In this document: piece after piece, positions 1 to 5,600 of the stretch
Layout: every line of letters starts with the position of its first letter
How positions within the stretch are numbered: position 1 is the first letter of the stretch
The notes under the pieces: model-generated
Databases searched by the model: none
The model's input: the letters and a program-made list of their open reading frames with translations, nothing else
What the model was told of the DNA's origin: nothing
Source: Verrucomicrobiota bacterium
GTDB taxonomy: Bacteria > Verrucomicrobiota > Verrucomicrobiia > Methylacidiphilales > Verrucolacustridaceae
Length of the DNA: 10,216 bases
Assembly: GCA_016876055.1 (NCBI GenBank)
Contig: VHDM01000041.1
Span: 1 to 10,216, forward strand
Direction: 5' to 3'
Translations under genes and position numbers: made by a program

Positions 1-1475
1 AACACCTCCTTGCCCGTCGCCATCAGCTGATCCGCGATCGCCGGATCCATATACCGGGCCATCGTCCCCTTCATCCGCTTTTCCTCACTAATGTCCTCGA
101 TCATCAGCAACGATCCCAGCGGCTTGTCTTTCACGCTGATCAGGGGCAGCACGCTGACGTTGGCGGAGGTCTTCTCCCCGCCCCACTCCATCTCGGCATC
201 CATCACCATCGCGGGCTCTTTGGATTCCGCCGTCGAACGGATCTTTTCCTCGATCCAGGCGTTCTGGTCGGTGAAAAACTCGCTGGCTTTCTTTTTCAGG
301 ATCTCCTTGGCGTTGGTTTTCAGGATGCGGTACCCCGCCTTGTTGCAGGTCTGGATGACCCCCTCCTCATTCAGGGTGACCACGGCGTTCGACATGCTCT
401 CGAGCATCGATTCGGCGTAGTTCTTCATGTTCTGCACATCGTCGAAAAGCTTGGCGTTCTCCAACGCCACCGAGACCTGCGCCGTGAACGCGTTCAGCTT
501 GGCCTCGTCCTCCTGCGTGAAAGCACCGCCCCGCTTGTTCAGCACCTGGGTGGCTCCAATCACCTTCCCGGCCTTGTTGATGACCGGGGTGCAGAGGATG
601 GAGCGGGTAAAGAATCCCGTTTTTTTGTCGAAACCCGGGTTAAACCGTAGGTCCGCGTACGCGTGCTGGATATTTACCGTCTTTCCGTTCGTAAAGACCG
701 TTCCGGCGATCCCCAAGTGGTTGGGGAAGCGGATCTGGGTGGCGCCTAAGCCTTCCCCGATTTCGGTGTACAGCTCATTGGTTTTCTCGTCGTTGATAAA
801 GAGGGTGGACCGTTCCGCATGCAGGAGTCGGGTGATGGTGCCGATGATTTTGGCCAACAGACTGCCCAGTTTAATCTCCCCGGAAATTTCCGAAACCACC
901 CTAAGGAACTCTGCCTCCTGCGCCTTTTCTTTCTCCGCCAACTCCATCAGGAGACTTCTTTGGAGGGAGACGGAGGCCTGCGTGGCCATCGCCTCGAGCA
1001 ACTTGAGATCCTTGGGGGTAAAGTGAGCCTGCTTACCCCCTTTTCGGTTCAAAACTTCCACCACTCCGATCCCTTCTCCCCGCACCGTCCGGATCGGGGC
1101 ACAGGCGATCGATTGGGTTCGATACCCCGTTTGTTCGTCCACCGTCTTGTTAAAGGAGGCGTCCTTGTACACGTCCTTGACCACCACGCCCTTTCCCTGC
1201 TGGAAAACTTTTCCGGCGATGCCGGTGGTATTAAGAATCCGGATTTCTCGCTTCAACCCCCCCACCGTGACCCGGCTGTAAAGTTCCTGGGTGGAGGGAT
1301 CGTTGACGAAAAGGGTTCCCCGATCCGCGCCGGTCGCTTCCGTGACCAGGGCCACCAGGGTTTCCAGTTGTTCATCGAGGGTTTTGCCGTCGGCCACTTT
1401 GCGGGCCACCTCCAGCAGGATCTTCGCCTCCCCCAGGGAGAGCCCATCGACCGGACTTTTCCTACTTTTTGGCAC
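1..1475 (-). CDS. GAF-GAF-PAS sensor protein, probable adenylate/guanylate cyclase (3' end cut by window edge)
   Basis: I translated this frame by hand: 491 codons run open to the window edge. Residues about 20-172 and 190-342 are two similar GAF domains, each with a small-ligand domain pattern (GIAGKVF at 85-91, GIAGTVF at 255-261) and an LN(R/K)xGG stretch. GAF2 has an intact NKFDE motif (N313, K314, F319, D323, E324), the signature of cyclic-nucleotide-binding GAF domains; in GAF1 it is degraded (N143, R144, F152, D156, L157). Short helical linkers separate the domains. A PAS-like domain covers about 352-465, ending in the linker MKGTMARYMDPAIADQL. That linker typically precedes a class III cyclase catalytic domain, which would lie beyond position 1; this is inference, and another output domain is possible. 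The GTG start at 1475 is chosen because GGAGG lies 6 nt upstream. It overlaps the coiled-coil gene by 14 nt, suggesting coupled translation. Probably cytoplasmic: no signal peptide or membrane segment is seen. Confidence 0.85.
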   Translation of the reverse strand, partial: MPKSRKSPVDGLSLGEAKILLEVARKVADGKTLDEQLETLVALVTEATGADRGTLFVNDPSTQELYSRVTVGGLKREIRILNTTGIAGKVFQQGKGVVVKDVYKDASFNKTVDEQTGYRTQSIACAPIRTVRGEGIGVVEVLNRKGGKQAHFTPKDLKLLEAMATQASVSLQRSLLMELAEKEKAQEAEFLRVVSEISGEIKLGSLLAKIIGTITRLLHAERSTLFINDEKTNELYTEIGEGLGATQIRFPNHLGIAGTVFTNGKTVNIQHAYADLRFNPGFDKKTGFFTRSILCTPVINKAGKVIGATQVLNKRGGAFTQEDEAKLNAFTAQVSVALENAKLFDDVQNMKNYAESMLESMSNAVVTLNEEGVIQTCNKAGYRILKTNAKEILKKKASEFFTDQNAWIEEKIRSTAESKEPAMVMDAEMEWGGEKTSANVSVLPLISVKDKPLGSLLMIEDISEEKRMKGTMARYMDPAIADQLMATGKEV

Positions 1476-1917
1476 GACTGGCCTCCAATTCCCCGCGGAG
1501 AGTCTGGATGATCCTCTCCAGCTCCGCCGTCTCATCCCGGTGCTTTCGCTGCTGCAGTTGCTCGGCTTCGGCATGGCTGGCTCTTTCCCGTTCCAACTGA
1601 TCCCGCAAAGCCTGTACGGACGACTGGAGTTGGCGTCCCTCCTCGGCGGCTTGGGCATGCACCTTTTGCACCGCCTCCTCGCCGGCCGCCTTGCGGCGCT
1701 CCAACTCGATTCGCATTTCAGAAATCGTGGCCTTCAGGTCCCGAATCTCGTTGTGGGCCTCGGCCACGGCCTGGGCCACCTCGCTGGCAGTGCCGGCTTT
1801 TTGCTTTTCCAAAGCCTCGCGCAAAGCCCCGACCGTTTCCTTCAGATTCCGGATCTCGTGCTGCCGTTCCATCTCTGCGGAAACCCGGGATTCCGCACTG
1901 TCGAACGCCAGGCCCAT
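1462..1917 (-). CDS. Small coiled-coil protein made of 36-residue repeats, unknown function
   Basis: This 151-aa protein is almost entirely Glu, Ala, Arg, Gln, Lys and Leu with no predicted break, so it should form a long alpha-helical coiled coil. From residue 20 on it is three full 36-residue repeats and one of 24 residues (starts at 20, 56, 92, 128). Each repeat carries Leu at position 6, a beta-branched or hydrophobic residue at 9-10, Leu or Met then Arg at 13-14, Leu-Glu (or similar) at 17-18 and Ala at 22. There is no signal peptide, membrane segment or catalytic motif. The ATG at 1917 is the first in-frame start; its nearest purine-rich stretch (AGGGA) is 14 nt upstream, so initiation looks weak. 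The gene follows the secreted-protein gene by 58 bp and its stop overlaps the GAF-protein start. I infer a partner or scaffold for that sensor. I recognise no named family. Confidence 0.75.
   Translation of the reverse strand: MGLAFDSAESRVSAEMERQHEIRNLKETVGALREALEKQKAGTASEVAQAVAEAHNEIRDLKATISEMRIELERRKAAGEEAVQKVHAQAAEEGRQLQSSVQALRDQLERERASHAEAEQLQQRKHRDETAELERIIQTLRGELEASRAKK
1465..1860 (-). repeat. Four in-frame 108-bp repeats encoding a 36-residue coiled-coil unit
   Basis: Repeat units on the minus strand are 1860-1753, 1752-1645, 1644-1537 and a partial 1536-1465. They align without gaps at the protein level: EIRNLKETVGALREALE, EIRDLKATISEMRIELE, EGRQLQSSVQALRDQLE and ETAELERIIQTLRGELE. 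The nucleotide sequences have diverged, so this looks like old duplication held by selection rather than a recent expansion. Confidence 0.7.
1482..1486 (-). promoter_or_regulatory. Shine-Dalgarno GGAGG deciding the GTG start of the GAF protein
   Basis: Read on the minus strand, GGAGG ends 6 nt before the GTG at 1475. It lies inside the last codons of the upstream coiled-coil gene. An in-frame ATG about 60 nt further upstream has no better site and would add an Arg- and Trp-rich tail inside the neighbouring gene, so the GTG is preferred. Confidence 0.7.
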
Positions 1918-1932
1918 CGGAAAATCGTAAAT

Positions 1933-1968
1933 CCCTGGGGGGCGGAAACAGGGGGTTGACCACCCCTG
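1933..1968 (-). promoter_or_regulatory. Two overlapping, mutually exclusive short hairpins between the secreted-protein and coiled-coil genes
   Basis: On the minus strand, CAGGGG pairs with CCCCTG around an 8-nt loop (1968-1949). The 3' arm of that hairpin also holds CCCTG, which can pair with a later CAGGG (1953-1933) next to the AGGGA upstream of the coiled-coil start. Only one of the two can form. No T-run follows, so this is not a convincing intrinsic terminator; it could be an attenuator or chance in GC-rich sequence. Confidence 0.25.
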
Positions 1969-1975
1969 CCGGCTC

Positions 1976-2560
1976 CTACCAAATAAAGGACTTCTCCTGG
2001 GCCACGATCTTGCCGTCCCGCACGATCGAAATCCGCCACGAGTTCACCACTCCCCCCCGCAAATAGTCGTCTCCCACGACCTTGATCACCGTCTTTTCGT
2101 AGCCGTCAAAGTTCTCGTACCTCTCGACCTTCGTCATGACCCGCTCCCGGGTGTTGGCTTGGCGGTAATCCACGCGCACCATGAAATCCGCCGGTTTCCC
2201 GTCATTGTTCCAATTGATCACGAAGATGTTTCCCTGCTTGCCCTGGATTTCTTTCTGCAAGATCGCTCCATGGTCCCAATATTTTTTCTCATAATCCAGC
2301 ATCGGGTTTCCGGTGGTCTGGAGGCTCCGGTCATTTCGGAAGGTGTAAATCTTGTTCAAGCTGACGCTCTCATCGAGAGCCACCGGAAGATCACTGGTCA
2401 TTCCATCCGGCGGACGGCTGGCTGAGTCAGCCGGAACCACCACATTGGTGGTGGGAGCGACCTGGGCCGGCCGAAAATCCGGCACACCCTTCTCCTCCTC
2501 CTGGGCTGAAGCCCAAGGAAACAAGATCGCCAAGTAGGCCCATGATAGGATTTTACGCAT
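1976..2560 (-). CDS. Secreted protein of unknown function
   Basis: A 194-aa protein with a clear Sec signal peptide: Arg-Lys at 2-3, a hydrophobic core at about 4-16 and a signal peptidase I site after Ala-Ser-Ala at 17-19. The mature part of about 175 aa starts with a Glu-, Pro- and Ser-rich, probably flexible stretch (20-60). A more ordered region of alternating hydrophobic strands follows (about 65-194), with a GNIFVINWNNDGKPADFMVR segment and a C-terminal SWRISIVRDGKIVAQEKSF strand pair. There is no Cys, no lipobox and no catalytic motif I recognise, so a periplasmic or exported beta-rich protein is the most that can be said. ATG at 2560 is the only start that keeps the signal peptide. 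It is first in an apparent minus-strand unit with the coiled-coil and GAF genes, and divergent from uvrA. Confidence 0.75.
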   Translation of the reverse strand: MRKILSWAYLAILFPWASAQEEEKGVPDFRPAQVAPTTNVVVPADSASRPPDGMTSDLPVALDESVSLNKIYTFRNDRSLQTTGNPMLDYEKKYWDHGAILQKEIQGKQGNIFVINWNNDGKPADFMVRVDYRQANTRERVMTKVERYENFDGYEKTVIKVVGDDYLRGGVVNSWRISIVRDGKIVAQEKSFIW

Positions 2561-2568
2561 CCATATGT

Positions 2569-2597
2569 ATTTAATCTCTTCGTAGTCTGACCGTCAA
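2569..2597 (-). promoter_or_regulatory. Sigma-70-type promoter for the secreted-protein unit, predicted nearly leaderless
   Basis: On the minus strand, TTGACG (2597-2592, 5 of 6 to consensus) is followed after exactly 17 nt by TTAAAT (2574-2569, 4 of 6 to TATAAT). A start 6-7 nt beyond the -10 element falls at about 2562-2563, only 2-3 nt before the ATG at 2560, and no ribosome binding site fits in that space. Confidence 0.5.
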
Positions 2598-2627
2598 GAT
2601 TCCCGATGAAGTGGAGTTTTCCCGAAT

Positions 2628-2655
2628 TTGTGGGGCAAGGATCCTCAGCTAGTCT
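2628..2655 (+). promoter_or_regulatory. Weak candidate promoter for uvrA in the divergent 104-bp spacer
   Basis: TTGTGG (2628-2633), a 16-nt gap and TAGTCT (2650-2655) are the best plus-strand match in the spacer, but the -10 element matches only 3 of 6. If real, transcription would start about 3 nt before the uvrA ATG. The spacer shows no clear SOS (LexA) box of the Escherichia coli or Bacillus type. Confidence 0.2.
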
Positions 2656-2664
2656 TCGCCTCCC

Positions 2665-5600
2665 ATGGCGACCTCAGGATCCATCCGCATTGAAGGCGCC
2701 CGCCAGAACAATCTCCAAAATCTTACCTTTGATCTTCCGCTCGGCATGCTCCATGTCCTGACCGGGCCCTCCGGTTCGGGTAAATCCTCCCTCGCCTTTG
2801 ACACCCTTTACGCCGAAGGACAACGCCGCTACGCCGAAACCTTTAGCCCCTACACCCGCCAGTTCCTCGAGCGGATGGACCGCCCCAAAGTCGACCGCAT
2901 CGATGGCATTCCCCCCGCCATCGCCCTCGGCCAAGCCAACCCGGTGCGCTCTTCCCGCAGCACCGTCGGCACCGTGACCGAAATTGCCGACTACCTGAAA
3001 CTTTTGTTTCCCCGCCTTGCGGAACTCTCCTGCCCCGACTGTTCCCAACCCATCCGCCCCTGGACTCCCCACTCCATCCAGCAGGATTTACTCAAACAGT
3101 TGCCCGGCCAGGAGGCATGGTTCCTTTTCCGCGTCCCGTTCCCTAAAAAAACCCCGGCTGATGAAGCCGCCGCCTTCATCGCCCGCCAAGGCTTCCGCCG
3201 CGTCCTTCTGGATGGCCAACCCGTTCGTCTCGACGAGGAGAAAGGGCTGGAAAAACTCGCCCACGCCCTCCGGCACTCTCCCCAGGAAAAGCTTCTCCTG
3301 CCGGTGATTCAGGACCGTCTCGCCCTGACCCCGGCCAACCGGGCCCGGATTTCCGAGGCCCTCACCGCCTGCCTCCGTTTCGGCCAAGGCACCGCCGCCA
3401 TCGCCTCGGCCGCACAGCCCGAAAAGGTTCAGCTTTACTCCAGCCGCTACCACTGCGCCCGCGATCAACGGGACTTTCACGAGCCCACCCCCGCACTCTT
3501 CTCCTTCAACCACCCGGTCGGGGCCTGTCCTCTTTGCCGGGGTTTCGGTCGTGTCGTGGAAATCGACGACCACCTCGCTCTCCCCGACCGGTCCCTTTCC
3601 ATCGCCGGTGGGGTCGTCAAACCCTGGCAGACGCAAAGTTTCGAGGAATGCCAGCGCGACCTGGAAAAAGCCTGCCGCCGCCACCGCATCCCCCTCGACA
3701 CCCCCTTCGCCCGGCTCACTGCCGAACAGCAGAAATTCGTGATCGAAGGCGAAGGCGGCGGGTCCCGTGAACTCCAGGAACTTTGGGACTCCGGCGACTG
3801 GTATGGGGTGCGCGGCTTTTTCCGCTGGCTGGAAACCAAAACTTATAAAATGCACGTCCGTATCCTGCTTGCCCGATATCGCACCTACCGCCCCTGCCCC
3901 GACTGCGGCGGCCAACGCTACCAACCCCAGACCGGCTACTGGCGGATGGCGGGGAAAACCCTTCCCGAAATTAACGCCCTTCCCTTCACGGAACTCGCCT
4001 CCCTTTTTGAAAAAATCAAAACCCGGGATGAGTCTGCTCTCATGCCCCTGGAAAATATCCGGAAGCGCCTCCGCTTTCTTCTCGGCGTCGGTCTGGGGTA
4101 TCTGACTCTGGACCGCACCACCCGCACCCTCTCGGGCGGCGAACTCCAGCGCGTCAACCTGACCGGGTGCCTCGGCACCGGTCTCACCGGCACCCTCTTT
4201 GTCCTCGACGAACCCAGCATCGGCCTCCACCCCCGCGATACCGGCCGGCTCCTCGGCCTCCTTCGGGAACTTCGCCAATCGGGCAATACCGTCCTGGTCG
4301 TCGAACACGATGAGTCTGTCATCCGCGCGGCCGAAAACATCCTCGAGCTGGGACCTGGCTCCGGGGCGGACGGGGGATGCTTGCTTTACTCCGGCGCTCC
4401 GGCCGGCCTGGCGAAAATCAAGGAATCGCCTACCGGCGCCTACCTTTCTGGCCGCCGATCGGTCCCTTGGCCCGAAAAACGCCGCCCCTGTCCGGAAAAA
4501 AATCACCCTTGGCTGAAGATTCGCGGCGCCACCTGTCACAACCTGAAGAACCTGGATTTTGGATTTCCGCTCCGCCGCCTGGTGGCCGTTTCCGGGGTGA
4601 GCGGCTCTGGTAAAAGCACTTTGGTCCACGCGATCGTCCATCAGGCGCTTCTCCAGCACTTGGGCCGCCCGGTGGAGGAAGCGCCGCAGTTCGAATCCCT
4701 GGAGGGAGCCGCCGAGATCTCCGATGTGGTTCTCGTCGACCAGTCCCCCCTCAGCCAAACCCCCCGCTCCACCCCGCTGCTCTACCTCGACGTCTATGAC
4801 GCCGTCCGCGAGCTCTTTGCCTCCACCGAGGAGGCCCAACGCGCCGGCCTCGCCGCCTCGGCCTTTTCCTTCAACGCCGGCGGCGGTCGGTGCGAACGCT
4901 GCGGCGGCATGGGTTACGAAAAGGTCACCATGCAGTTCCTTTCCGACGTTTTCGTCTCCTGCCCTTCCTGCGAGGGACGCCGCTTTCAGCCCCATGTCCT
5001 CGCCGCCCCCTACCTCGGCAAAACCATCGACCAGCTCCTGGCGATGACCGCCGCCGAGGCCTTGCGCTTTTTTTCCGCCGCCACGGATCTGACCCCACGC
5101 GCCCGGGAATGCCATCAAAAGATCTGCGCCTCCCTGGAACTCCTCACGGAGGTGGGCTTGGGCTACCTCCGCTGTGGGCAGCCCCTCAGCCAGCTCTCCG
5201 GCGGCGAAGCCCAACGCCTCAAGCTCATCGCCCACCTGACCGAGGCCACGGCGCCGGAACCGAAGCCCGGCCGGGGCGGACGAAAGAAAAAGGCCCCGAC
5301 CGGCTCTCCACTGCTCATTCTGGATGAGCCCACCACCGGACTCCACCTCGAGGACGTCCGTGTCCTCGTGGCTCTCCTGCATCGCCTCGTCGCCCAGGGC
5401 CATTCCCTGCTCGTCATCGAACACCATCTGGATGTCATCAAAAATGCCGACTGGGTTCTCGACCTCGGCCCCGAAGCCGGCCAAGACGGGGGGAGACTGG
5501 TCGCTACCGGAACCCCTGAAACGGTTGCCGCGACCCGTGGCTCCCACACCGCCACTTTTCTCGCCCCGTTGCTCCGACCGGGCCGCACCCACCCGCCTCG

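Noticed and set aside
1464..1540. ATG about 60 nt upstream of the chosen GTG as start of the GAF protein
   Set aside because: It lies well inside the coiled-coil gene, lacks a better ribosome site and adds a basic, Trp-containing tail with no match to the family.
91..1959. Several plus-strand open frames of 80-230 codons
   Set aside because: They are antisense to the GAF-GAF-PAS and coiled-coil genes, rich in Ser, Arg and Leu with no recognisable motif.
2561..2664. LexA/SOS box in front of uvrA
   Set aside because: No CTGT-N8-ACAG or GAAC-N4-GTTC pattern is present in the spacer. A lineage-specific SOS box could not be excluded.
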